From Torymus aiolomorphi (Eukaryota; Arthropoda; Insecta; Hymenoptera; Torymidae), in NCBI GenBank assembly GCA_036365515.1, contig CM070876.1, positions 104,288,810 through 104,352,809 of the forward strand: 64,000 nt of DNA, read 5' to 3'. This document shows, piece by piece, positions 11,160 through 23,505 of this stretch (position 1 is its first letter; every line of letters begins with the position of its first letter). The position numbers and the translations under genes were made by a program. The notes beneath the pieces were generated by a model. That model saw only the letters and a program-made list of their open reading frames with translations. It was not told the origin of the DNA and made no database searches.

Positions 11160-11306
11160 ATATATATTAAAAGAACCAAGGAAAGGAAAGTTGGATCGAT
11201 TTTATAACGGGAAATTTATAATAAGGGAAATTCGAGACAATAATAATGTTGTAGTAGAGGCTGAGAATAGAAAACAAATGCTTAAACATAAAGATAAAGT
11301 TAAGCA

Positions 11307-11734
11307 ATGTTACATGTAAACTCAGTTTTGTTACAGGAAGCCGAGATGATCCTATTTTTGGTGCTTGCACTGGCCACACAAACAAGAGGGTTTGACCCAT
11401 ACAAGATCACACCTTTACCAGGAAACCCAGGAGTCTATTATGAAGTTCATGGAGAAGCAAGGTTAATCCATTCATATTGGAATATTATTACAATTTGGAC
11501 TGTAGGAGTCTGAGCCAGCCTATGGAAAGGAGAGAAACTCAGATGTACTCAGCCAGGAGCAGCTGCATCGAAACAGTGGGACATGAATGTCACAACGTCA
11601 TCCCTCTCAAAACCTTAAGAAAACAACTTAAATCACTCAAGTCATTACAGGAAGACCTGCTCCAATATTTTACACCGCCCTCAATGAGTGGCTATTTATT
11701 CCAGATTCGTCCTACTCTACCCGAAAAACTATGA
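11307..11734 (+). pseudogene. Gypsy env-like fragment
   Basis: A hydrophobic leader (MILFLVLALATQTRG) is followed by a segment with GNPGVYYEVHGEARLI, which resembles the N-terminal part of insect errantivirus envelope proteins of the baculovirus F type. A second frame from 11477 carries the continuing Cys-containing part and LRKQLKSLKSLQEDLL, so at least one frameshift is present near 11500. The rest of the envelope gene, including the fusion and transmembrane parts, is missing, and GC-rich DNA replaces it after 11750. It sits after integrase as expected and is non-functional. Confidence 0.55.
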
Positions 11735-11751
11735 CTCGCAGCTATTTTGAG

Positions 11752-12452
11752 CTGTGATAGGTCCGCGTACGCGCACGCGCGGCCCCTACATCACTTATCA
11801 CGCCGCCCGGCGACTCAACTATCGCGCGCGCTCACCCTTCTACAATACTACCTATTCTATGCCCACGCGCACTATCTCTAACTTCCTCGTCCTCTATCCC
11901 CGCGCGCGCTTGCCGTGCCGCTGCATGATGTCCGGTGCCGTCTCCTGCTCCGCTACTCTCTCTCCCACGCGGCACCTGCCTGGCTGCTGTACGTCGGCCA
12001 GCGCGGCTTCTCTCCCCGCTGCTCTCTCTCTTCCTCTCTCTTCCCGCGCGGCGTCTACCTTACTGCTGCGCGAGCACGTATCTCTCGCGTCTGCTCCTAC
12101 ATGCTCCCACTATCATTCCTGCGCGGACTAGTTGCGTGGTGCTCAGTCTGCGCCTCTCCCGTCATCGCACACTTCGCGCGCTCGTGACGCCGGCTCTTGA
12201 CGCCGCTCACCAAGTTCCCTGACTCTCTCGTGCGCCTGTTCTCTCCCGGCCCCTTCCCCCCCGCGCCGTGCTTTCTCGTGTGTGTGTCGCGTTGCTGCTC
12301 GACCGGGCCATGGTGCTTGTGAGCGTGTGTGTAGGTGTATGCGCGGGCCGCTTGGCGTCCTTATTGTCAGTGCGCAAAACATGAGGGAGCCGGTCGAGCA
12401 TGTGCTCGCATCCAGCTGCCGCTGCATGGGCCCATACATGTGACATTGTCAC
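11752..12452. repeat. GC-rich LTR-like fragment
   Basis: Starts near TGTGATAGG and ends CATGTGACATTGTCACA. It is GC-rich and full of CTCTCT and CGCG tracts. Its left part (GCGCGGCCCCTACATCACTTATCACGCC) and right end resemble the LTR at 17385-19059, whose right end is CATGTGACTGTCACA, in the same orientation. It probably comes from a related LTR. No target-site duplication is visible, so the edges are approximate. Long ORFs here are GC artefacts. Confidence 0.45.
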
Positions 12453-12461
12453 AACTTCACT

Positions 12462-12592
12462 GGCTGCCTGCGCACTAGGCGCTGGCTCATCATACTCACT
12501 GGTAGCCTATGCACCAGGCGCTGGCTAATCTTACGCAATGGTTGCCTAAGCACTAGGCGCTGGCTAATTTTACTCATTTGTTTGCCTATACG
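12462..12592 (+). repeat. 39-bp minisatellite, about 3.3 copies
   Basis: Units start at 12462, 12501 and 12540 with GGCTGCCTGCGCACTAGGCG, GGTAGCCTATGCACCAGGCG and GGTTGCCTAAGCACTAGGCG, each followed by CTGGCTMATYHTACKCA-type sequence, plus a partial fourth copy. Period is 39 bp with moderate divergence. Confidence 0.88.
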
Positions 12593-12802
12593 ACGCGATA
12601 CCCATCTATCAGAATCTATACCTACAACCGCATATAACGTATATACATTAATTAATATGAACATTTGTAAGAATATATGAATGTATATGTACTTTTTATG
12701 TTTCTTTTTCTAAATTCGCTATCTATATACATACAGATATTCCATATATAAAACCTACACTACACTCACTGCCGAGGGCGGCAATGGACGAAAGGGGGGA
12801 GG

Positions 12803-13422
12803 TGTGACATCCGTCTTCACGTCATATGATCACATCCGTCATCAACATACTAATAATGTATATCGCGTTAATCTAAAATTACAGCCCCGTCAGCAGTTTC
12901 GTAGGCGCTTGACGAAATTACGCGTAAGCGCTCGACTTACGCATAATACTTATTTCATCTTTTTATATTCACCTCGGATATATAAACCGCGTCCAAACGA
13001 GGAGACGAGGTCACTCCTGACTTCCTCCAGCGCGCCGCTGCATAGTCGATTACGGCCGAAATACCGGAGACTCGAGTACCCGCTGCAAGGTTCCAGCGTC
13101 AAGAAGGCATCACCGGCCCGCGAATCAACGAACAACTCAACAAAGAATTTAGATTAACTGTAAGTTTACGCTGAAAAGCTTTGTTGCTGTATCGCATCAA
13201 AAGCGTAACTTAGAATATAATTATTTATATTTAACTCAACTATTTGTACACGAAAAGCTTCAGTACATAATTGTACCAAAATGTAACAAATAATATATAA
13301 AATATATAAACCATATTGTAATCTTTATTTCCTTAAACCTAGAGCAGTGGGAGCTCACGAGCGAGACAGACTGCCAGGACATTTAATTAGAAACACATAT
13401 ACACCTAAATTCAGGCGTAACA
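12803..13422 (+). repeat. Gypsy 3' LTR
   Basis: A purine tract (AAAGGGGGGAGG) ends at 12802 and TGTGACATCCG begins the LTR; it ends GCGTAACA at 13422. TATATAAACC near 12979 may be the promoter, and AATAATATATAAAATATATAAA near 13290 lies before the 3' end. The LTR is 620 bp. No partner LTR is in the window. Confidence 0.62.
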
Positions 13423-13474
13423 TCAGTATTGTTTCGTTGTTGTCTATGAAGATTGCATCAATCCAAGTACCAGG

Positions 13475-13735
13475 CTACGTGGCAAAGTTCATCGGTCCAT
13501 GATTGACAATCTTTAGCGCTAATTCGCCAGCCAGATCGAGAAGGAATTTTACATCATTCTGGATGGAAAATAGGTTCGCATTAAAATCTCCCATAACAAT
13601 TTTATGCCTGTACTCATTACTGTGCAACCTTAGATCCTTGAGAAAAGATGAAATAGCTTCTATATCTACATCTGAAGGCTTACACGCGAACCAAACAAAA
13701 ATAGGATCTAGCTTTCCACCCTGAATAAACCACAT
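13475..13735 (-). pseudogene. LINE apurinic-like endonuclease fragment
   Basis: The 86-codon frame contains a small conserved block, IVMGDFNANL, the GDFN motif of LINE endonucleases related to AP endonuclease, followed by LLDLAGELALKIVNHGP, which fits the helix after it in R1/I-type LINEs. The domain nicks target DNA to prime reverse transcription. Only the middle of the domain remains; the Glu-bearing N-terminal motif and the C-terminal SDH motif are not present. Confidence 0.65.
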
Positions 13736-13800
13736 AATATACTCAGTCCCTTCACACCTGCTTTGCTAAGCGGGGTATACGTGTTTCTTCCTGGTGCTAG

Positions 13801-14298
13801 TCATCTCGTTTCACAATTATCTTTGTCTTTACCGTCTTTGGCTATCGTAGCTATCCGGTCAGACGATTTATAGCATGCAGCTATAGCACTCAGATCCGTA
13901 GCCGATGTAAATACACGCATCCTCTCGCCATCCTGCCACCTGACCAGATAAGAACCACTACGATGACATACATACTTAAACCCGATACTCTTGGTTCTCG
14001 CTTCCAAACTACGAAAAGATTGATAAGAATCCATATGAAATACTTCATTAATGTGAATATTGGTAGCCAAGGTATTGGACGCATCCTCCTGGTTGAGTGC
14101 AGATAGATCAAGGTCGCGAGTATGTAATAGATTAAATTTTTTCTTAGCCCAGATGATGCCTCCGACAAGAGAAGAGGCACGCAGCTTCACAAAAAGGGAA
14201 TAAGGGTGATCGATACTCGATATATCAGAGTTGCCCTTATGATTATTCTTTGCAGTTGGACGACGCGATAGAATGTCATTTGTAGAAGTCGATGGCAA
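13801..14298 (-). pseudogene. LINE ORF1 C-terminal part
   Basis: Frame of 165 codons that I place as the C-terminal half of the LINE ORF1 by position and orientation, downstream of the PHD-bearing part. It has SSLVGGIIWAKKKF followed by alternating hydrophobic segments that could form an RNA-recognition-like fold, and LVRWQDGERMRVF near the end. I see no zinc knuckle in it. The family match is inferred from context; the protein itself is not recognised with certainty. Confidence 0.45.
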
Positions 14299-14562
14299 GA
14301 TGATATTGATAACAGCGAAAGCTGCTTTTTCAAAATTAAAAAGCGGTTTTTTTACAAAATTGGTAATGCAGAGTTCGCTGTTACTTTATGGAGTTCAGTA
14401 GGGCGTGGAATGGGGGCGTACTCAGGGTTGCGAGTAAGATGTTCCTCATGACCGTCCAATTCAGTTGGACTGCTGTCCAGCGAACCCGAAGAAAGGCCCG
14501 TAAAAGGCGTTATTCTCGAGAAGCAGCTTGCATTTATCATACAATTCATTTAGTAATAAGTT

Positions 14563-15356
14563 CTAATTTGCAATAGTATCCTCAAGAGCAGAGACCCTCG
14601 TAGCCAGCACTCCACCATCTGCGGTGTTGACACCTGCTAGCGCAGCGGAGGAACTAGGTGCCGCTGTACTCCTGCTCTTAAGAGTCTTTAATTCATCAAG
14701 CTGTTTCTCGAGGATATCAAAGCGTTGCAACAGAAGCTCTAGAGTGCTGATTGGGATAAAGTCATTAGTCACACGTGTCAGGTCGGCGATACGCTCCGCA
14801 TCTTCTTCAGTCAGCGTCGGTGTAGTAGAAAGTTCAGGGAAGTTCGCCAAGTTTTGATGTGCAGCGAGCTTGCCAAAATCATTATCTAAGGCGCTAAAGG
14901 ACGTCACTCGAGAAGAGTTGTTGTTGATGTTGTAATTGGTGCTGTTGTTGTTGTCCGTTTTGCTGCTGCCGCTTGCAATTAGTCATGTCACTACGATGCT
15001 CAATAGAAGTCTTCTGGGTTGAAACCTCTTTTGCAAGAGTTGGCGCCTTTGCAACTGCAACCGGGCATGCTGGAGTCGAGGCTAGTAGAGGCGGGCTTGA
15101 TGATTTCTCCTGTGACTTTGACAAGACCAAGACTTGTAGACTTGTCTTGCGAAACTTGCATATTTATCTTGGATCTGGTGTTTGAGTGGAGAATTTTGCA
15201 GTCTTTACACAAAAGTATAGTGACGGGATTGTTGTATTACCTTTTCTGCACTCTAGCTAAAGTTTCACACTCATCATGGTAGCATTTATTGCACTTAAAA
15301 CATCTCTCCATAGTTGCGCCTTTCTTATCCACGTGTCGGCATTTAGCGCAGGACAT
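14563..15356 (-). pseudogene. LINE ORF1 N-terminal part with PHD finger
   Basis: An ATG at 15356 begins MSCAKCRHVDKKGATMERC, then FKCNKCYHDEC and, after a stop near 15238, CKDCKILH. The Cys4-His-Cys3 pattern matches a PHD finger. A later frame (14563-14907) has LELLLQRFDILEKQLDELK, a likely coiled coil, and an Ala/Ser-rich stretch. ORF1 proteins of this type bind element RNA and chaperone it. The start directly abuts the broken gag at about 15357, so the LINE 5' end probably lies there. Confidence 0.55.
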
Positions 15357-15365
15357 CGGTATTGT

Positions 15366-16574
15366 TACGGTTTTGGCAGATCGCTACGGTTGCTATTTCC
15401 CCTTCACACTTCTCCAGTCGTTCCTTCTCGGACTCCTTCTTCACCCACCGTTGTTTAGCTCTATTCTTTTCGTCGTCTTCCGTCGGCTCTACGACGGCAG
15501 CGACTTGGTGCAACGCTCGGTGAGGACCGTCGTACGTAGTATCTGGAGTTCTCGAGTTCTCGCGACGTAGTGGTGACCTGTATCGCTCTTTGATCGCCTC
15601 TTTCCTCTCGAAATCTCGTCCATATCGCTCAATCGCCTCGAAGCTATCTAGGATTTTATCCCACAAATAGTCCTGATATTCTGGACGCAAGGGAGAGAAA
15701 GAGAGATTAAGCTGCTCTTTCATCGAAGGAGGTCTTTTCAAGTAGCCGAGAATTCACCGGAACTTGGTAAGAAACGCCGTGACCTTCTCTTTCATGCCCT
15801 GATACCGAGCATGTAACTCTTCCATGATATCATCATGATGCACCTCTGCAACGAATTGTCGCCTGAAAGCTCTCTCGAAGGTTTTGAAGTCCCAAGTGAC
15901 GATTTCATCTTGGTACACTTCGTACCAGTCACTCGCTTCTTTGACCAGTACACTTGGCAAGCACAACAGCAGCTCGATCTCAAGAATCCCTGTGGCTCGC
16001 CTACATGCCTTGAGTCGGGATAAGAATTTTTCAGGAGAGTCTTGGATTTCCCCGGAATATCGAATTACCCAACTTTTTAGCGTTTTTATAATGTGGAGAC
16101 TGCTATCATTGAACCCATGGTGTACCACTTGGCGAGTCTCTCTGCGCGAACTCCTCCAACCACGATTATTTCTCTCCCCTCGATTTCTCCGGCGCCGTAC
16201 AATCGAACTATCTCGACTAGGACAATGCGAACTAGTGGGACTGATGTCTCGAAAGTCTGCTCTCAGTCGGCTCGAAAATCCGGATAGCGACTCGAAGGTT
16301 GTCTCAGACTCAGAATCATTGGTCCTATTCAGCAGGGAAATTCGTCTTTGCTTCTGCGGGCGGGCTATTGTACGAGGCAACTCAATTCTAGCATTGATTC
16401 GAAATCTCTCCCCAGGCGGGGGGACTCATCACCTACTTCACTTCGCCACTCCTCTTGTCTCTCGACGTGGGATTTTCGTTTCCTGTCTCGAGATGGATCT
16501 TGGAACCGTAATGGCCTCAATGCGTAACGTGCCTTCAGATTATCGTAATTTAGTCTGTCACATTCACCCATCAC
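15366..16574 (-). pseudogene. Gypsy gag
   Basis: The central frame (15754-16380) carries a retrotransposon gag domain: SWVIRYSGEIQDSPEKFLSR, then ELLLCLPSVLVKEASDWYEV, then WDFKTFERAFRRQFV, the usual pattern of capsid-forming gag. A preceding Arg-rich segment (RRRRNRGERNNRG) could bind RNA. The frame changes at about 15745, and the nucleocapsid-proximal part runs at 15366-15741 with a Lys/Glu/Arg-rich helix. Sequence upstream to 16574 is open in another frame and may be gag N-terminus. The zinc knuckle is lost because a LINE starts at 15356. Confidence 0.68.
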
Positions 16575-17363
16575 TGACTCAACATTTTCTCGAAGAGATA
16601 CTCAAGGGATCGTACCGCCATTCGTCGATCCCAGGGATCTCTGGTATTCGCAGGTACGCAAGGTGGTAGTCTGACAACTTCCACCTAAAAACCAAAGAGC
16701 CGTCGTCTGGTGTGATGAGGCCATGGTCAAAATACGCTCTGATCGCGAAATGGACATAAATGCCTCCACTGAAGTAAGTGGCAAGAAGTCCGTAAGATCG
16801 ACACCTGCATCCGAAACATTAGTGGTCCGAACCATCATTGGTATACTTCCTTCTCCCTACACTCTCGACCCACCACGACCACTATTTCTCACTAAACTAT
16901 CAGGTATCAAAATTCCAGAAAGAAAGCAGTCTGAGTCTTCTCCGATCTTCCTGAAAAAAGCTCGACCCGTTCACTCGACCCTCTCGCTGGCGATTTTGTA
17001 TCTGGTTTACTTGAGAGATTATTAACGGTTACTTCGTATACAAAAAGCACCTCGACCCGCTATTACTCAACTAATTTTCAGCTGAAAATTTGAGCTGGAA
17101 TCATTATTCAAAGAGAATTCTTTCCTGTCGATGAAAAGAGACTCGACCCACGTACTCTCTTCCTCAACTTCCTGGTGAGAGTTGAGATCACCTCAACTGC
17201 TTCTTTTCACACGAGTACATCTCTGTTAGTCCACGACTCTACTCGGTCCACCTCGAAATTGTGAGCGCTTCACTGCACTTCACGAAAGATAACAACGCGA
17301 CACTCACAATCTCGATTTGACCCGAACTTGAACCAACCTCCCCGTTGTTGTTATCGTTAGCGT

Positions 17364-17381
17364 TGCCCCACGTTGGGCGCC
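17364..17381 (-). promoter_or_regulatory. primer-binding site
   Basis: On the minus strand, TGGCGCCCAACGTGGGGC begins two to three bases after the LTR end CGTTACA. TGGCGCC at this position is the usual start of a tRNA-complementary primer site for minus-strand DNA synthesis. This decides that the LTR on its right is a 5' LTR and that the element reads leftwards. Confidence 0.78.
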
Positions 17382-17384
17382 ATT

Positions 17385-19059
17385 TGTAACGTTGTATTTG
17401 CTTAAACCCACTAACAGAGTCTAAATAATGAATAACTAAGACTCAAGCAAATAATTCGCTACTATTTTCTCCGTTACTTCTCTACTTACGGAGCCACGCC
17501 ACGACTTGCGACTAGTATCTCGATGAGGGAGTAGCCACGACTCAGCAACAACCAACATTGAATTCCATATACTCCGAGACACAATAATACCAACGCTGCT
17601 GGACACAATACTTTTCTTATTCGTGCTGCAAAGAGAATAGACGCGCACACAGGGAATTGCACACTCGCTAATAAGAACAAACACGTAGGAGGTAAAATGG
17701 AGTTTATTGAAACTTCAAATCAAGATGGCGGCATCCGCCATTACGCGTTGTGAGAGCGTCTCTTTTGTCTGCGTGGCTCTCGCTGGTCTCCTCTCGCCAA
17801 CTCCATTGCCGAACCTATTAAAACAAAATAAGACCCTGGTCTCGAATGTCCGAGCGAATTGCCCCCGGCTCGCACCCTGAACAATCCTGGATCACGGGAG
17901 GGGAAAATGCCACACTCTAGCAGCTCCTTAGTAATCTGAAACTCGACCCTGCAACTCACAACTCGATTCAAGACTACGCTTCCTGGTGACCTTGGAACTC
18001 GACCCGTAATTCACAGCTCGATCCCCGACGCAACAACCGGCATGACCCAAAACCTCGACCACAACTCCTCACTCGATCCACGACTAAACTCTCAGTACGC
18101 CACAGCTCGACTCGTAAAACTTCTCCGCTCCAACCTGGAACAACCTACACTTACGCACCTCAACTCCTTTGTGATCGGCAGCCACTTCCTTTATACCCAA
18201 TCTCCCGGCAACTTACTCACTCTATGTACTTTCAACTCGTCGAACTGATCAAGAGAGAGCTAACTACTTCTTCGCTGGTCGGTCATCAACAGAGCGATCG
18301 CCTCCTGCTTCGCGGCGCTCATCTTTTCCTCGGGACCCCCCCTTTGAGCAGCACCGCAAATGATTGACTCTGGCCCTCACTCTGATACACATCTTGTCCA
18401 CATTACATGACTCGCATATAATTGGAATCATGGTAGGTTCGCGGGAGATGCGCGGTACCTATATCACTATGCGCGCCGCGCGTCGGCCCGGTTGTCACTA
18501 TTCGCTCCCCCCGTCTATCTCTCACTTTCGTCTATGCCTATACACACACGCTGGCTGGCTGCTATTCTCTCTCTCCCTCCCACTCTATCATCCGCGCCGC
18601 GGCCCGTACTCGTATAGGTACTGTACGCGCTGGTCGGCTGCGACTCTCTCTCCCACCTACTCACAGCATTATCAGCGCGCCCCTCTCTTTCCTCGGCGCG
18701 AGCGCCGATAGTTGCGCGTAGCCTACACTATCGTCGGTCGGCTGCTCGCCTGCTCTCTCTCTCTCTCTCGCGTATGTTACGTCTCTCTCTCCGCGCCGCT
18801 CTCTCTCTCTCCACGCCGCTCTCTCTCTCTCTCCGTACTGCTCTTGCGACCGCGCTCCGGGTTGCACGACTCTCCCGTGCGCACGATTCCCCTCCTCGAC
18901 CCTCGCTCTCTGCGCGTTCTCTCAACCCAACAATGATAGTGTGTTTGTATGTATGTCTTACTGATCCTCGAGGCTAGCAATAACAACAGGACAGCGCTCA
19001 CGAAACAAGTGTTCGCGTTCTGTCAGCGCCGAGTAAGCAGTTACATGTGACTGTCACAG
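17385..19059 (-). repeat. Gypsy-type 5' LTR, GC-rich with CT tracts
   Basis: The plus-strand left edge is TGTAACGTTG, fixed by the adjacent PBS. The right edge is taken at CATGTGACTGTCACA (19059), since the same ending closes the block at 11752-12452; GCAGTTACA at about 19046 is an alternative. The right half (18430-18930) is GC-rich with CTCTCTCT runs and CGCGCCG boxes, the left half repeats ACTCGACCC-type words. Size about 1.67 kb. The long frames inside are compositional. Confidence 0.55.
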
Positions 19060-19691
19060 AATGCACAAGGCTAATCAAAGATTTACGTTTTTTCAACGTA
19101 GCAGAGAATTCTTGCACACATAAACTTAAGAGAAAAAAAACAAATTAGCACAATTAAAATGCCGAAAAAGGTATTATTTATGCTTATATATGTAAAAATA
19201 TTTTATTATACTTGTATTTTGTTATTTGATGGATATACTTGACCTCTCAAGATTTAAACAACAATTGCCTTTTATCAATAAAATATATAATTACTATTAT
19301 TTTAATTTAAAAATTGATAAAAAAGTTTTCATTGTTAATATATTACAGTAGAATGAAAATGAAAACCATCAAGGAGCGCGGGAGCACTCCGAAGCAAGTA
19401 TAGAACAAGTCTGAAGGAGCGACCCGTGCTCCATATACATTGAAATGCCTGACTGAGAATTTCAAATATTTACTGCAATTTTCAATCGCTTTTATTTAAC
19501 TCAAATTTGTAATAATATCATGCTATTTGGCTATATTATGTTGCATAAAAAGTTTCATGTAAAAAGATGTTCTCATATTAAAGATATTAAATAGTGAAAA
19601 ATTTTATGTCTGGTTTCCGATTCTAAAGTTGCTCCATTTCTCATCGTCAGACTTCGTTTTCTTCCCACTTCCGGTTTCCTGTTTCAGTTTA
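19060..19691. other. AT-rich spacer
   Basis: No gene or clear repeat end is visible between the LTR and the MITE. A short GC-richer patch near 19370-19440 (GGAGCGCGGGAGCACTCCG) stands out but has no recognised role. Confidence 0.4.
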
Positions 19692-20064
19692 TACAGGTGG
19701 TTAAAAAACAATCGCATTGGGTATATATCAGGTGAAAGAGCGGAAAATTCTAAGATAAAAAGTCCAATGAACCAACGCGATCGGATCGATAGATTTTCCG
19801 TAATCAATTAATGAAAATTGCTCGATTAGACCAATGAGCGCGCAGCGTTAGCGGCGCGGCGGTGCATCGGCAGGGCACCCTCCCCCAGTCCGCGCTCTCC
19901 GCCGCCTCTTGCCGCTAACGCCGCGCGCTCATTGGTCTAATCGAGCAATTTTCATTAATCGATTACGGCAAAATCTCTCGATCCGATCGCGTTGGTTCAT
20001 TGAACTTTTTAACTTAGAATTTTCCCCAATTATACCCAATGTGGTTGTCTTTTAACAACCTGTA
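19692..20064. mobile_element. hairpin MITE, 373 bp, TA target
   Basis: Starts TACAGGTGGTTAAAAA and ends AACAACCTGTA, flanked by TA at 19690-19691 and 20065-20066. The arms are complementary for about 170 bp, through AACGCGATCGGATCGA and GCTCGATTAGACCAATGAGC to a GC-rich centre near 19880. A TA target and simple long inverted repeats fit a Tc1/mariner-type non-autonomous element. No ORF. Confidence 0.85.
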
Positions 20065-20298
20065 TATAGGTATATTTCTGTTTAACTTTCACAACCTTTT
20101 TTTCGTAATTTTTTTCCGAAATCAACGTAAAATACTGCGGAACTTAAAGGGGGTGCCGCAGGCCTCGTGGTGTTAGTCAATAACAAGAGAGGAATTATTT
20201 CTTTAGTCACTTTTTGTAGGTTTAATTTGGTAGCGTTATTATAGGAAACCTAGAGGGGTCCTGGATAATAACATTACACATAAATATATATATACTAG

Positions 20299-20950
20299 GG
20301 GGCTGCGCCCCCTACTCGCTCGGCTCGTCAACCTCCCAACTTTGAAAAATAAGACCTTGAAGACTTTGAACCTATTTATTTTCAAGGTAGTGATTTTTTT
20401 TAATATATAAGACTACATTTACGCTATCAATTTTGATTTAAAAATCTTTTGTTGTATTTTATTTTTATTATTTTATGTATAAACTGAAACTTAAATAAAT
20501 TTCGTATACCGATTTCATTTAGCTATTGAGTAAGATCTCTTATAATATTGTTTAAACAATTCCTCATTTATTTTATACTATTATTGCGTATATTTTATAT
20601 CGTGAAATTTGTTTTTTGAAAATAGAAGAGCATAATCACTTTAAAAATTTTGATTTAAAAATCTTTATTTTGATTTTATTTGTATTCTTATGGATCAAAT
20701 CGAAACTTAATTAAATTTTATATATAATTTTCATTTAGCTAATTATTAAAATCTCTTATCATTCAAATAATTTCTCCTTTATTTTATACTATTATTGCGT
20801 ATATTTTATATTGAGAAATTTGGTTTTTGAATATATATGAACATATTTTTTAATAAATATATGCAATAAATATATATATACATATTTACTTATATAACTA
20901 ATTGTTTTTTTTTAATTATCAAGAATTTCTTCCCAAACCATATTTTCAAA
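20299..20950 (-). other. Helitron 3' non-coding region
   Basis: AT-rich sequence between the hairpin end and the helicase C-terminus. It contains a diverged internal duplication about 215-230 bp apart: TTTTATACTATTATTGCGTATATTTTATA occurs near 20571 and again near 20781, each preceded by TTTCATTTAGCTA and ATCTCTTAT. No gene. Confidence 0.6.
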
Positions 20951-20959
20951 TTCTAATGA

Positions 20960-22205
20960 ATTTTCTAAATTATTTTGTATATATAAATATGTTATCTGGA
21001 TTTCTACATCGTGGTAAAGCAACATATAACTGACCATGTGAGAATAATTGCCTTTTGATGTATAATCCTACATAGTCAAAACTTTGTCCCTGAGATTTAT
21101 TAATGGTCATGCAAAATGCTAATGTTAATGGAAACTGTTTTTTTTATAAAGAATAAACGGTAATGAAGAAGATTCTCCTGTATTTAATGTAATTCTTGGA
21201 ATAAAAAATCTATTACCTACTTTTTCTCCCGTTAATATTTCTGCTTCAGTATTATATCTAAATAATTTGGTCATTTTAAGTCTAGTACCGTTACACAAAC
21301 CTTCGTGTATACTCAAATTTCTAATTAACATAACAATAGCATTAACTTTTAAATCTAATTAATGAGGTGGCGAACCTTCATAAATATTGTTTAATGTTTC
21401 TATGGGAAAAAGTAGACGAATGTTGTCATCACTTTGATCAACACCTTTATGAGTCGCATAATCTGTACTATAATAAGTCTTCTTATCACCATTTAATAAC
21501 ATTAAAATTTTTGTATTCAAAAATTTAATGTCTTCATTATGAGGTGCTAAAATAACACGATCATAATCATTTATTTTATTAATATTTTTATATATTTGTA
21601 AACAAACATCGTTAGTTCTCCAATTATTAGGTATTATAAAAGGATTTATATTACCGTCTCCAATTTGTAATAATAATTTTGAGAATTCATTATTCTGAGG
21701 ACGACTATTGTGTTTTAATTTGCAAATTTTAAATAAATGCAAAAGTTCAGAATATTTAATACTGTCTTCAATTATAGCACTTCTAAATCCGTTTTTCATT
21801 ACTGGGAGTATTTGTCGAAAATCGCCTCCTAAAATTATTAATTTTCCCCCTAAAGGTAAATCGTTTGTACATAAATCTCTTAAAGTTCTGTCAATAATTT
21901 CTAAAGCTTTTTTGGGTATCATATGTGCTTCATCCCAGATTATGACTTCTATTTCTCTTAATTTCTTTTTATCTGACTAGAATCAGATAGAATATTTTAA
22001 AAAAGAATTTCCAATACTATTTAAATCTAATGGTAATCTAAAGGTTCTATAAGTATTCATTCCTTTGGGGAATAGAATAGACGCTATACCAGTCCAAGCC
22101 ATTGATATAATATGTTGTCCTTTTGATAGAAAATAATAAATTAAAGTTTTATATAAAAATGTTTTACCCGTACCTCCAGGACCGTCTAAAAAATTTATTT
22201 TATTT
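20960..22205 (-). pseudogene. Helitron PIF1-like helicase domain
   Basis: The SF1B helicase motifs are present in order on the minus strand: Walker A in FLDGPGGTGKTFLYKTL near 22150, the region AWTGIASILFP, Walker B as WDEAH near 21930, GGDFRQILPV (motif III) near 21840, the segment [12 protein letters not shown] near 21090 and LYVALPRC (motif VI) near 21020. The helicase unwinds donor DNA during rolling-circle transposition. Frameshifts occur near 21985 and between 21359 and 21331, and other stops lie beyond. The N-terminal side is cut by the insert at 22206, and the protein resumes at 23506. Confidence 0.9.

Positions 22206-23505
<1,300 letters not shown>

Larger units (their letters stand above)
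8060..13422 (+). mobile_element. Ty3/Gypsy errantivirus-like element, 5'-truncated
   Basis: From left to right: degraded pol spacer, integrase, a short env remnant, PPT (AAAGGGGGGAGG) and 3' LTR. Gag, protease, RT and RNase H are missing, so the left edge is a truncation. Three env-like features (secretory leader, Gly-Val-Tyr-Tyr segment, position after integrase) place it with env-bearing insect Gypsy elements. It contains a MITE at 10636-11159 and a GC-rich LTR-like block at 11752-12452, and all its genes are broken. Confidence 0.75.
13470..15356 (-). mobile_element. LINE remnant (ORF1 plus start of endonuclease)
   Basis: Read on the minus strand: an ORF1 starting at 15356 with a PHD-type zinc finger, a linker with coiled-coil character, a C-terminal ORF1 part, then an endonuclease piece with VMGDFNANL. 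This is the order of LINEs whose ORF1 carries a PHD finger. RT and the 3' end are missing; the remnant stops against the Gypsy LTR at 13422. Several frameshifts separate the parts. Confidence 0.65.
15357..19059 (-). mobile_element. Ty3/Gypsy-type element, 5' half on minus strand
   Basis: Reading leftwards: LTR (19059 to 17385), a primer-binding site, a leader of about 1 kb, then gag, cut off by the LINE at 15356. No pol or 3' LTR is in the window for this copy. The PBS immediately next to the LTR fixes the orientation. Confidence 0.68.

Noticed and set aside
11754..12452. Several overlapping ORFs of 81-125 codons
   Set aside because: GC-rich DNA with few stop codons; six frames open at once and no conserved wording.
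15884..16669. 261-codon ORF on the plus strand
   Set aside because: It is the shadow of gag, which reads convincingly on the minus strand.
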